Origin: Ilyonectria destructans
Taxonomy: Eukaryota; Ascomycota; Sordariomycetes; Hypocreales; Nectriaceae
Assembly (NCBI GenBank): GCA_020740775.1
Contig: JAHEWK010000017.1
Coordinates: 1,054,001-1,118,000 of the forward strand
DNA length: 64,000 nucleotides
Reading direction: 5' to 3'
Part shown: positions 33,117 through 44,205 of the stretch, piece after piece
How positions within the stretch are numbered: position 1 is the stretch's first letter
How the letters are laid out: every line of letters starts with the position of its first letter
The notes under the pieces: generated by a model
What the model saw: only the letters and a program-made list of their open reading frames with translations
Database searches by the model: none
What the model was told of the DNA's origin: nothing
Made by a program: the position numbers and the translations under genes

Positions 33117-35102
33117 CAAGGATGGGAACCATTCAATTCAATCAACGGAATGCCTCAGTTGCGTTGAGTTGACCTGGTCAACCATAATCCCCAGTGGAGT
33201 TGATCAATTGCGAGTTAAATTGAGTTGAATGCCCACTGGTTGAAGTCGTTGACCTCCAAGCTAAGCTATTTCCACCCTCGCTCTTCCATCTCCTTGTCTT
33301 CACATCCCATCGCTACCCACGATGTTTCATCCGTCCCAGTACTAGTACTCTCCTCCACAGGAAGAAACAATTCGTCCAGGTCGTCGATCACCCCAGCTCG
33401 TAACCACGACCGCAACACTTGGCACATCCCTATAATATCAGCATCAAGCCGACTTCGTAGAGGCGTCACCATACGCCCTGCCGCTGCAAACAACCTCTCG
33501 CACTCTGCTGACATCGGCTGAATCGTAAGGAAGTCCAACGCTATTCGTGAAATACGAGGATACCGTCGTCTGCGCTCATGCCAATACGATATTGGGTCTC
33601 TAACATCGTTGTCCTCATCCTCCTACGACGACTGCCATAATTCGAGCTCGTCCATGTCCTCATCGATGCCGTCAGGCGAGGAAGCTTCCTCTTTCACCAT
33701 ACCGCACCCGGAGACCGGTCGAGTACGCTCACAATACGCCTGAAACGGGTTGTAGTACTTCCGCTGCCGCTTCGCAACTGGTTCGTCGGCCACGGGATTT
33801 CGTACAATCTGAAGGTGGCGATATTCCCTTTCCCATACTTCTCGAACCATCTGCTTCGCCTTCGTGACCCATTCTGGGCTGTCCTTCCACTCATTCTCGA
33901 AATATCCCCATCGGAAAGCCAGGTGCAACGCCAAAGCCGTGTAGTAGATCGGCGTCTCGTCCAACCTGCTGTAGTATTTATTGAGCTCTTCCCAACCCAA
34001 ATTGATGTTGATTCTGACGCAAGCTGCTTATAGCCCTCCAGCACCTCCAACAGGAACTCGAAGCCCTGGATAACCTCCCACACATTTCCGTAAGAGCCAA
34101 TCCACCCTCGTTTCCGCCTGCGCTGCTGACCGTCGCCTTCTAGAGCCTTGACAGCATCCTCGTAGAACCCCAGAAGCTTGGCCAGGTGTTCGAGCACGCC
34201 CCAGTCATTCGCCGTAAGCTGGTTTTCCTCCAAGCAAATCCGGGGCTCCTTGGCCGACTTCATGAGGTTGCCTGTCCTTCTCGACCTATTATCCTGCTCC
34301 CATTGTTGACGATGCTTCAAGACGAGCTGCTCCACGAATGGCCGAAGATTGAGGGCGCGCCTGATCATATACAGTTGAGAAAGCCACCGGGTATGGTTGT
34401 CAATGATCAAGTCGATTGGCTTCCTCGCTCTGATCCTGGCATCCGAAGACATGTCGAATTCAGAACGTTGTATACTCCGCAGCAGATATGTAAGCTGGTC
34501 CGACCTTCTGACGTCAACCACGAGGTTGTGCAGCTTTCCGACAGGTCCTTTGCGCCGCCAAAGTGTGTGTTCTGCCTCAGACAGTGCCGCTGCACCTGAC
34601 AACTGCTCCTCGAAAGCCTCAACATTGTGGCCAAACAGCAGCGCTTTGGCTGAGAGATTTAGAGTATGGCCGAAGCACCGCCCGCGCCTCGTCGATCCGA
34701 CAAATCCAAGCTCGCCACCAATTACCTCCATGGCTTTATCGTTGCTTTCTGCGTTGTCCAGTGTGAAGTACCCAATCCCGTCCTGGATCCCATAGGCATC
34801 AAGGACGTCAAGTATTTCCGCCCCAATGTTATGTCCAAAATGGCGCGTTCGTAATTCAGGCACGCCAAGCACCAGCTTACGCGGCTGGCTGTTCTCATTC
34901 CGAAAGAAACAAACAATCCCGTACAGGCTGTGCCTGCTGCCTGACTTCCGCCCGTCAAAGGAGACGTGAATCAGGCCGCATGACTGCTTCAACACCGCTA
35001 TAACCTTATCCTTATGTGATTCGTAGGCTGACAGAACTTTGTGGCGGACAGTCTTCCTGGTGATATTGGCATCAGTGATCTTGACAAGTGGGTTCAGTGA
35101 AG
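33117..35102 (-). mobile_element. hAT-A2: hAT related to hAT-A, cut at 35102 by hAT-T
   Basis: The left end CAAGGATGGGAACC starts exactly where LINE endonuclease coding stops (33116/33117), and its first 120 bp are rich in TTGAGTTGA/TCAATTCAA words. The transposase runs on the minus strand but its 5' part is missing: at 35103 the hAT-T end begins. The right terminus and the rest of the LINE are not found in the window, so the target duplication cannot be checked. Confidence 0.75.
33266..35102 (-). pseudogene. hAT-A2 transposase, 5'-truncated with deletion and stop
   Basis: Closely parallels the hAT-A transposase: IHVSFDGRKSGSRHSLYGIV, YFTLDNAESNDKAM, GRCFGHTLNLSAKALLFGH, GPVGKLHNLVVDVRRSDQL, and the C-terminal LDFLTIQPMSAECERLFAA. 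Coding starts at the 35102 break, within LNPLVKITDANI, so the BED finger is lost. A small deletion with frameshift near 34015 and an in-frame TAG at about 33623-33625 break it further. Confidence 0.85.
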
Positions 35103-35290
35103 TAAATAGTGTGGCCGTAAATAAGATGATATCATATTCAATATCGTATTGCCTGCACGGTATTTTTATACCGTGCAGTGCAAGCAGCACCAGAAACCGT
35201 ATAATATAGTGCATAGTCGTTCAAATATCGTATAAATATGCCTTTCGGTACGAAAGGTCTTCTTAAGCTCTCGGATTTTTCACCCCCGAA
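35103..35290 (+). repeat. hAT-T terminus, probable 5' end (facing left)
   Basis: Starts CAGTGAAGTAAATAGTG, the same 17 bases as the ends at 9781 and 50056, then diverges but keeps CACGGTAT and ATACCGTGCAGTGCA words like those of the 3' end. It therefore looks like the opposite end of the same family. Outside bases are AGTGGGTT. A 17-bp hairpin CCTTTCGGTACGAAAGG lies at about 35251-35267. The right limit is approximate. Confidence 0.65.
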
Positions 35291-35330
35291 ATTTGGCCCC
35301 CCCCCCCTGGCAAAATTACCCGATTCGGAA

Positions 35331-35670
35331 GCGCAACTGCACCTCCTGTTGGTCCAATCTTCTCTTCCTCATTTGGCAATGCGCACATGTGAATTCTCAT
35401 TCGCTCTCCGAGAGTAAACGCAACTGCATCTCCTGTTGGTCCGGATTAACCCCATCCGAATGCCCCCAAGAGGTGCCAATCTTCTCTTCCTCATTTGGCA
35501 ATGCGCACATGTGAATTCTCATTCGCTCTCCGAGAGTAAGCGCAACTGCATCTCCTGTTGGTCCGGATTAACCCCATCCGAATGCCCCCCAGAGGTGCCA
35601 ATCTTCTCTTCCTCATTTGGCAATGCGCGCATGTGAATTCTCATTCGATCTCTGAGATTAAGTGTAAAGG
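35331..35670. repeat. 122-bp tandem repeat, about 2.5 copies
   Basis: Units begin CTTCTCTTCCTCATTTGGCA at 35359, 35481 and 35603. A partial unit precedes the first and the third decays after about 50 bp. Copies one and two are almost identical. It lies about 260 bp from the Rep-Hel stop. Confidence 0.9.
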
Positions 35671-35929
35671 AGTCTCCTTTTGAGGGTTTCTTGTTAAGAG
35701 ACACGTGAAATGCACGTGGGAACTCGGTTTGTGATAGCATTATTGCTCTTGTCGTTATATTTTATGAGGTTTTCTCTTCTGCTTGAGTTAGGTGTAACCT
35801 AATGTATTAAGTTAAGTTGATTTGGATCTATAAATTTTAATATGTAAGTTATCTGATTATATATATTTGTTTTCTATCCTTCTACTTCTATTTATATGTA
35901 AGAAACCTATTATCTAAATTACGCTACTG

Positions 35930-38900
35930 CTAGTATTGTGCAGATGGATATGACAACAATGATAATCGTGCCTCATTTACTGTCCTCTCGCACAACTGTT
36001 CCAGCCTAGCCTCGCCATCAAACATTTCCTGTGGTATTTTATTCCCGACTATGTCCTGCACCCGTGCCTTTGACAGCAACATAATACCATCAAGCGATGT
36101 GCACCGCGATAGCTGCACATACAGGCTGTACGGATCGCACTTTCCTGCCTCGAGTTGTCCAGTTGTGGTATTCAGCTTTGTTCCGGTTCCTCGCAGCTCC
36201 AGCGCAACCTCGAGGAGGGTTTCGCCTTGGATTTTGTAATCGGTGCATGCGAACGCTGCAGTGCAGGGAAGTCCTCGGCGGCTCACTTCGTGCCTCTGCC
36301 AGGGCCTCCTCTTGGCCCTCTTCTTCTTCTCAATGGGTATTTGGGCACTTGTTGGAGTAAGCAGGATCGTGCCGGGTGGCATGTCATCAAACTTGAACTT
36401 CTTGGTTGACTCGGACGACAGGATGATGCCGGCAGGTGGTCTAAAGTGGAGGATAATGTTCGGGGCGAGTTGATACCCTGGGAATCTCTTGGCGTCTGGT
36501 ATAACTTCCAGTGCTTTGTACTTGGCCCCGTTTACGAGCTTGAGGCCTGGGTTCATATTCTTGGTCACCACCACCGGCATGCCAGGCACGAACATGAACG
36601 TGGCCGGCACACAGATCTTGCTGTCATCTCCGACGCTGGCCATGAGCGTAGCTTCTTCCTCCGTTACCGGTAATGTACTGGGTTTGCCCCAACGGTGCTG
36701 GGGTAGAAATATCCGGACTGGCTTCTGGTGGTGCCTCTGGAAGGCCAAGACCGCATCCATGTTCAGGCTCCATCTAGTGCTGTTGAGGGGTGTAACTACT
36801 GTGATGCCCTTGCCCCATGGTATGGCTCGGACTTCCTGAAAGCACCGGCTATTAAGAAGCTCCATGTCGGACTCGTCTTGCTGCCCCTGCCGGATCCGAG
36901 TCAGCAGCCGCTGCAGCTCCGGGTCCCCCGCTGCGCGCACCTGTTCGGTGAGCATAACGACGGTGGTAAATCGAGCCCAGAGTGCGTGCGCCCTCATTTC
37001 GTCCGCAATCCTGAGGGCGGACCATGGCGTCAACAGCGACTTGTTTTGCACCGGGCGGAACTGGTGGAAATCTCCTGATAGTAGCACCACTGGGATGCCG
37101 CCAAAATCTTGATTCGATCCCCGGGAGGCGCAAAGTCGCTTGTTGATGTCGGAGAGCGTCTGGAGGCCCAGCATGCTCACCTCGTCAATGATGAGCAGCC
37201 ACTTTTCTCTCCATCTTCTTCGAGCATCACCGTCCACGTAGGTTACCGTGCTGCCATCGTCGGCATTGCTGCCGGATGCGTTGGGTTGCATCCCACAGGC
37301 GGAGTGAATAGTCACGCCGTTGATCCGCGCTGCTGCGGCCCCCGATGTCGCCGTCATAAGCAGCCTGTGCGATATGTCTTTGCTAGCGAACAATTCCGCC
37401 AACGCCTCGATGACCCTGGACTTCCCGGTGCCGCCCTCCCCCCCCAGGAACTCGCATAGTTGCGCGTTATCATTGTTCTCGACATTGCTGCTATCAAAAT
37501 TATCGCTGTTATCTTCATCCGGGATGGTATCGAGATGGCGACACACTAAAAGGAAGGCGATTTCCTGCCGCTCGTTCAAGGTAAACCTCCTTGCAATCTC
37601 CCGACCGGCTTGGAGGAATGTTGTCGACGGTCCAAAGGCGACCCTGGCACTGGCTCTCTGAGTGTTCCGGGTGTCTGTTTCTGACATTTCTATAATATCT
37701 TCTCCCGCGCCCGCGAAGGTATGGTCCAGTGATGCTTCTGCGCCGGCAGCTGTGTTCTGCGTAATCTGAACTCCATCAGAGCCTCGGATTCTTTTCACAA
37801 TTTCCTTGTCAGCTTGATCCTGCTTGCTCTTAATTCCTCTAAGCTGACGTTGCGTTGGGAGCTCGCTCTTGGCTACCATGGTTGGCTGGTACTGCGCTGG
37901 GTTCTCTGCGGAAGCGACAGTCTCGACATCATCCGCAAAGTCGGGGATATCTGCTTGGGCTTCGTGGAGCTGATCTAGCATCTGCAAAAGATGCTCCGAA
38001 CCAGCGGTCACCTGGTTAGGGGCTGTAGCACCTCGTACTGTCTCAATCAATCGGCCAAGCTGGCCAACCTGGTCTGGGCGATATGCTTTTACTGGGCCTG
38101 TAGGATCTTGGAAATCATACCCCATAGCGTCGATGTCATCCAAAACGGCGTCGTCCCCCGCAGCCGCCCACTGCTTTGCATCTCGCCGCGCATCTTCCGC
38201 TGATCGCTTCAAGAGCTGGATGTTGCCTGCGATAGTCTGGAGTCTTTTGGGGAGTCGCCGTCTCCAGTGTTCCCAGATTTCATTAATATCGCCTGATGCT
38301 GCTGTAGTGAACTTCTCCCATGGCACAAAGAGTGCGAGGTGCTGTACTGCAGCTCTGGTACTAATATTAGTGTATGCTCCTCGTTTATCCATCCCATCTG
38401 TTCTATGGCTTGTGCTTACCTGCGGTATCTGTCTGCGTTTGTGTCAATATCAAAGTCCATATCGAGAAAGCCGTTGATGCATGGCACTGCATACTTCCCC
38501 GGGGGTCTTAGAACCTGCACCCAGTCCCTTCCCGGCTTCCAGTTCCTTTCAAATTCTATCTTCACCAACTCCTTGGAAGATGAATCTATCCTCTTTTGTA
38601 ATGTAACAAGCGACACGTAGTCATAGAAGCATAATGTCTGCAGCACCTCTCCACGGTGGTGGTAGGCTTCAATGTATGGTAGCTTCTTGCCATCGCTTCC
38701 CACCAAGACCCTCTCCGCGCTGGCTTCCGCGTCGTTGCCGTTGCCGTTGCCACCTATGTTCTCGATAGGTCGATCATCGTCATCGCCTAAAGTGCTACTG
38801 CTTCGCTGGAGATACTGCCAGCGTCGGAGTATTGCCCAGTATATCATTGTCATATTCACATATGACCATTGTTTGGTACTCGAGAACTCACTTGGGTAAT

Positions 38901-41900
38901 CCAAGAAGTGCGCAATCACCTCCACCTGCGATAATGGCCTCTCGGTGAATATTCTGTTTGCGATTCTCATCAAATACTGGCGATTTAGATTTGCCTTGGC
39001 TTCGTAGTTTGCAGTTGTTGCACCTAGCCCGACGGCGCTGGTTGTGCTGATACTCGGAAAGAGCTCTGCTGCTATGGCCACTCTCTTCCAGATCGGATCT
39101 TGGATCTTTGTGGCGTAGTTTGTCAAGTAGTATATCAGCGCCATTGTCTTGCTTTGGGTCCCGATGAAGGAGATGTCGTGATTGTGCCGCAGCCCGACCG
39201 CCATTGGCTTGTTCCATCGGTTGATCATGGGATGTGAGCGTTGGAGCCGAAGTATACCATCCGCGCCGAATTCGCTTTTTGTAAAGAGCTTCCAAGGCGC
39301 ATGGAACCGACATGTGGGCTTTTTGTCCCCCTCCTTGTTATGAGAGTATTTGACACAAGTTGCGGTATGGACGTGCATCTGGACCCTGCCCGCGCAAAAG
39401 TGGGCTTCATCGTCAAACTGTTCAGAGAAGCGCCCTGCATCGGTCATCAGGTAGGATATGTTGTCGTAAACCAGCCTAGTCTCGCTCTCCTCGCTAAAGG
39501 CAGCAGATTCATCCAGGTCCTGGATAATAGTTCAGCTTCCGACCCCACATTGGCTTTCGGTCATATCAGTATATGAATGTACGTACCTCAGTGAAGACAG
39601 AATCGACATATTTCAGGATTCCTTCCCTTTCCATCGCCGCACTCTCATCATCCTCCCCGTTTCCATGAGCACCGACAAAGTGTCCGAGCTCCAAGTTCCC
39701 TTCAAGCCATAGCAAACCATGGACATGAAGAGCACCGCGTTCGTTGGTCTCGACAGCGCCAAAATACTGTCCAATCTGACCAAACACAGATTCCTCCCCA
39801 ACCTTGACGTAATGCTCAAAGAACATCTCTACTTCGCGGTGGAAGAAGATGGCAGAGCTTATGGGGTCAGTTATCGCCAGCTTCACTCTCTCATACCTAT
39901 CCTGAAGGGCCCGAAGCAGGGTTGCTTCCGCGGCAGCCTTGTCCTCCTTTCGATATGCCGCCAGACGTAGCTTTACCGGGTTCGTAATGTCATTAGGGTT
40001 CAGCGTAAACCAAATCGCCGGTAGACCGTATCTGATGATGAGCGCTTTAATCTTTCTGCGCATGGCTAGCCGCGACTCCTGCGACATGGCCTGTTTGTGG
40101 CCAAAGTATGAGATGTATCGCAGGAGCTTTTTGATATCTTCATCTCGGGTGCTCCCGCCAGCCTCTAACTCCTTTTGCACTTCCGCCAGTCTCTCTAGTG
40201 TTAACGACTGAATGATCCTCTCAACCTCAGGAAAATCGTTCCGTCGCACGCTCACCATACTTACTCCTCTATTCCTAGACCGAACCTCTATGTTGAACAC
40301 TAGGAATGAAAACGCCGGATGATTGGCAAAGCGACCACCATGTCGTTGCAGCACTTTCTTCATCCATGCGTGAAGTCCGAGATTACGTGTTGGCGAAGTC
40401 GCATCCTCTCCACCCTCTCCACCCTCTCCAATACTGTCTCTATCACGGACATGCCCTGTGAGCTGGACACTGTTCTTCCACAGGTCCGATTCCATCTCTT
40501 CCTTGCACCGTGGCCCACCGAAACCGAATGGGAATAGTGTTGGAAATGCTTTTGCAAGATGCCAGAGATCATTGCTATCTGCAAACTCATTGCCTCTTGA
40601 AATGTGAATGTATGGCTGAAGGTGGGAATCCTGCGCGCTCCCAGTCGGCTGGTTGGGCGGCTGTGTTTGCGCATTTGTGTGTCCACCTCTGATTGTATCA
40701 ATAGCAAATTGCAGTTTATCGGCATCGGTTGCTCGCGGTGCTGTATCCAGTGGAAACATACCAGATGCAAGGATCTCATCAAGAAAGCTTCCCATGCCCT
40801 CATACTCGAGCTCCTCCCGACTGCGCTCGTCATAGAGCTGCTGATCCTCGTCGTAACTTACATCATTCTCATCATACGCTCTGCCCAGCCCGTCCACAAT
40901 CTATTCGAGTGACTGGGGCCCAGCGTCATCCATTCCACGTTCTGCCGGGGGCACGATGTGCGCTGTTCGCGTTTCTTCCCATGCCGATGGTTCATCTCTC
41001 TCTATCCTGTCATAGATCTGGCTCGGAACCCCATGCGCCGGCTCTCCCCAACTATCCAACTCGGCTTTGTCGATTTGGATGTGCCGATAGTGGGGGTTAA
41101 ATTCTTTTAGCCAAAGCAACGCCCGTTCCACAGCTCCTCTCCGGACTGAGAGCAACTTAGATAGATCGCTGGGGGCTGGTCTCTGCGGCCCATGCCAGGA
41201 TATATGGATATCCTCCAAAGATTGTAGAAGCGGATGTGGTAGTACTGTGGTAACCAAGTCTTGAACACTGTTTGGAAACACAGTTATGTGACCCTTTACA
41301 TGCCGTGCATATGCCGTACTCTGTTTGGTGCTTTTTGTCACTTTGATTCTTGCAACGAAGCCGAAATGGGTGTTGAGTGCAATCAGCTTCTCCTCAACCA
41401 AAGTCAAATCTCTGAGAGCATCCGGGTACATGTGCTCGCAACCAAGTGCTTGATGCAAGTTCCCGCCCCGCGCCATATTGCATTCGCGGATCTTCATGGC
41501 ACAGTTTTCGCAGCTCGGTATAGCCTTGCCAACAGGGAAGCAATCTGGACATGAATACGTGAGGCAGCTATTCATCGCTGCGCTATTTGTCCACTCTTCC
41601 CAGCTAAGCTCTTTTATCTCCGTGGTGCTGATCTTCTGATAGCATATCATGCATGTGTGTATGGGTAGGGTGTCGATGTTGTGAAATGCTTGATAAAAGT
41701 CCATGACTGTGGATATATTCCTCTCACGGGGAACCGGCTTACGCCAATCCTTTGTGTAGGATATTCTCTCGTTCTCAGTAAATTCATCTTCCAGATGCTT
41801 AATTGCTCTCTCGAATGCCTGGGCTTGCTCTTCAAGGTTGCTATTCTCAACCCGTCTTCGATTTTGCCTTTTGTTTTGTTCTTGTCCGTGTTGATCAGCC

Positions 41901-42895
41901 TTACGCTTGGCGCCAAGTTCTTGTTGGCCATGTTGATCCACATCTGAAAAGCTTGGAATGCTCATACATTGCTGCACGCCCAGTGCATTGTGCGGGTGAT
42001 ATTGGCTGGCGTCGGTTATTTCTGCAGCCTGTGTGGGGTTTGGTGCTATCAGCGGTTGCGCTGGTACAGGTTTTATTTGCTGTGCTTGTTGCGACCTCCT
42101 TTTCTGACGTCGTGGAGCATTAGATGGCAACTGGGAACTGGCTGGGGGGGTCCCAACGGCAACCAGTGGTCTTTGCTGTTGGGTTTGTCTCCTTTGCCGC
42201 CAGTTTCTTTCCCGGGCATCTTTCCGTCTTGATGCACGAGAAGTTCGCGGTTTGCCTCTTGATCTTGGAGGCGCCTGTATTGGTGTCGTACTCCTTGGCG
42301 ACGGTCGACTCATCCAGCTTTCAGGTCCCTGTATTTGAGTATTGATGGTGTCGGCTTGGTATGCACTTGGCTGATGTTCCCGCACCCGATTTCCTTCTCG
42401 AACATCTCTCCGCTTTGGTGCACGAGAACCTCGCGGCCTGCCTCTTTTTCTTGGAGGCACTTGTGTCGGCGTCGTGCTCCCTGGGGGTGGCCGGGTCATC
42501 CAGTTTCCTGCCGCCTGTGTTTGCGCATTGGCATTGTCGATTTGATTTACACTTGATCGGTATTCTTGGTGATTGCCTGGTTTTCTTGATTGGCCAGTTG
42601 ATTGTGATCCCTCTAGTGCCGGGTCTATAGGTACGGTTTCTGGAATATCACCAGGTGTACTCGGTTGGACAGTAGAGTGAGACTTCATTAATGCCAAGCC
42701 CACAGGCTGGACATCCGGAACACGATCGCATATGCTTGGTTGGACAATAGAATGTGATTCTCTTAGTGTTGCGTTTGTATTCGAGTTTGCCGCACTAAAG
42801 ATATCATTGTACGTGTTCAGCCCGAGACTGCTAATTGTGCTGCCAGGCGTTCGACCACGCAACCTTTCAAGTAGAGCAGATAATGACGATTCCAT
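35930..42895 (-). pseudogene. Helitron Rep-helicase (RepHel), one in-frame amber codon
   Basis: A three-exon gene from ATG 42895 to the stop at 35930; introns 39520-39586 (67 bp) and 38361-38419 (59 bp, ACTAAT branch). The spliced length is 2280 codons, all one frame except TAG at 40901-40903. The N-terminal 300 or so residues hold repeats and AT-hook-like KRGRPRGSR and SRGKPRTSR. A cysteine-rich part (CMICYQ, CPDCFP, CENCAMK) with a DUF6570-like region follows. The Rep domain has GLPAIWFTLNPNDITNP, the HUH motif ALHVHGLLW and the tyrosine motif YYLTNYATK. The PIF1 helicase has Walker A GGEGGTGKSRVIEAL, Walker B LLIIDEVSML, GDFHQFRPV and YVQLSRCTSLDG. It nicks and unwinds DNA for rolling-circle transposition. 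The amber may mean recent death or a base error; everything else is intact. Confidence 0.9.
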
Positions 42896-43239
42896 TACAA
42901 GATAGTCGTGTATTCTTAGGGTGCGTAATCACGTGTATTAAGCCAAATAGCATTATAAATATGAACAATAAAGGTTGATGCCATTCACAATGCTGTTTTG
43001 TGATCGGTACATTCTGGGGCAGAGTTCGATTCTCCCACACCAACCTGTCCTACTCTGCTCTTGATCCGATTCTATCCCGATACTCCCACGTCATCTTTAT
43101 CTCTATTATACCTATCAAACTATATGATAATATCGTCTATCGTCATCGTCTTGACCCACCTACCAATAAATGATAGCTCTATCCCACCATGGTCTTCTTT
43201 ACTCTTCCAATTTCATCCCAATATCGGATTTGATTATTC

Positions 43240-43545
43240 ATCCCGTCATCTACTCGGAGCATCATATTCCACCACCCTCTTACTTTTGTGATGATTAACT
43301 TCGGGCTTGATTATTCATTCCATCATCCACTCGGAGCATCATCACACCGGTATACCAGTAGAGCGTCATACTCCCCCACCCTCTTATTCTTATAACATTA
43401 ATAACATCAGGCTTGATTATTCATCCCATTATCTAGTCGGAATGCCATTACACCGGTAGACCAATACGGCATCATACTCCTCCACCCTCTTATTCATATG
43501 GCCGCTGCAGTATTGATATACCAATAGATCAAAATATCCCTTCAC
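43240..43545. repeat. Degenerate tandem repeat of about 125 bp
   Basis: Three imperfect units share GATTATTCATCCC, then a CGGAGCATCA/CGGAATGCCA-type word, CACCGGTA(T/G)ACCA and CCACCCTCTTA. Units differ by substitutions and small gaps, so the array is older than the 122-bp repeat on the other side of RepHel. Confidence 0.7.
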
Positions 43546-43692
43546 CCTCTTTCCTTGTAATGGTAACATCGATGGGCACTTATGTGATTGATATAATACA
43601 CACCACGTTATTTCATCTACCTATCATATACTGCCCAGCTCTCATACTTGTTTTTTTTCTTTCTTTTCATGTATTAATATCTTACTCAATTC

Positions 43693-43980
43693 TTTGTAAT
43701 CGTGGAAGAAGCAATTCTGTTCAACAGCTACGTTGATTGATCAATTCCGCTGTGCAAGTATCCACTTGGCAGGGATCAACGTTCTTACCTCAAGGTGCTT
43801 TACTGCGATCGGCGACATGTGCTGACGTTTTGGCCAATCCTTTGTACTCATGGAAAAAGCAAATCTGTTCACCATCTACATTAATTGGTCAATTCAATTG
43901 TGCAAGTATCCACACCGGCAGGGATAGGAGTTCTTGGCTGAAAATGTTGGATGGAGATCGGCGATGCTACATCCTGTCTG
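43693..43980. repeat. Degenerate tandem duplication of about 148 bp
   Basis: TTTGTAATCGTGGAAGAAGC at 43693 and TTTGTACTCATGGAAAAAGC at 43841 start two parallel copies. Both continue with CTGTTCA, GTGCAAGTATCCAC and GGCAGGGAT words and end near GATCGGCGA. Confidence 0.75.
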
Positions 43981-44205
43981 CGCAACGAAATACAGTATCT
44001 TTACCAAGTGGTATCAATCTTCGCATTGTATATACTATATAATTTAATCGATTACAAATATCAGATGTATTTCTTCTTTGTTCCCTACATTTATATACCA
44101 ATCTTGCAGGCTTATCTTACTATTGCTCTCTCTCTCTCTCTCGCAGAGTCGTAATCTTAACCGCTCTCCCATTTTTTATCGAAACCTTTGCTTGTTCAAT
44201 ATATT

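Larger units (their letters stand above)
42896..44205. promoter_or_regulatory. Divergent spacer between RepHel and the accessory gene
   Basis: 1.3 kb without a supported gene, presumably carrying both promoters. It contains two sets of degraded tandem repeats (43240-43545 and 43693-43980) and a CT-rich run (TCTCTCTCTCTCTCGCAG, about 44127-44146) just upstream of the accessory gene. The CT-run ending in CAG could also be the end of a leader intron. Confidence 0.5.

Noticed and set aside
35251..35267. Helitron 3' terminal hairpin
   Set aside because: The stem is good (CCTTTCG/CGAAAGG) but no CTRR end follows at the usual distance, and the sequence may belong to the hAT-T end.
35331..35670. CRISPR-like array
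   Set aside because: The 122-bp units are contiguous tandem repeats without unique spacers, in a eukaryotic context.
36051..42630. Many plus-strand frames of 60-170 residues
   Set aside because: Antisense shadows of the RepHel gene; no domain and no initiation context.
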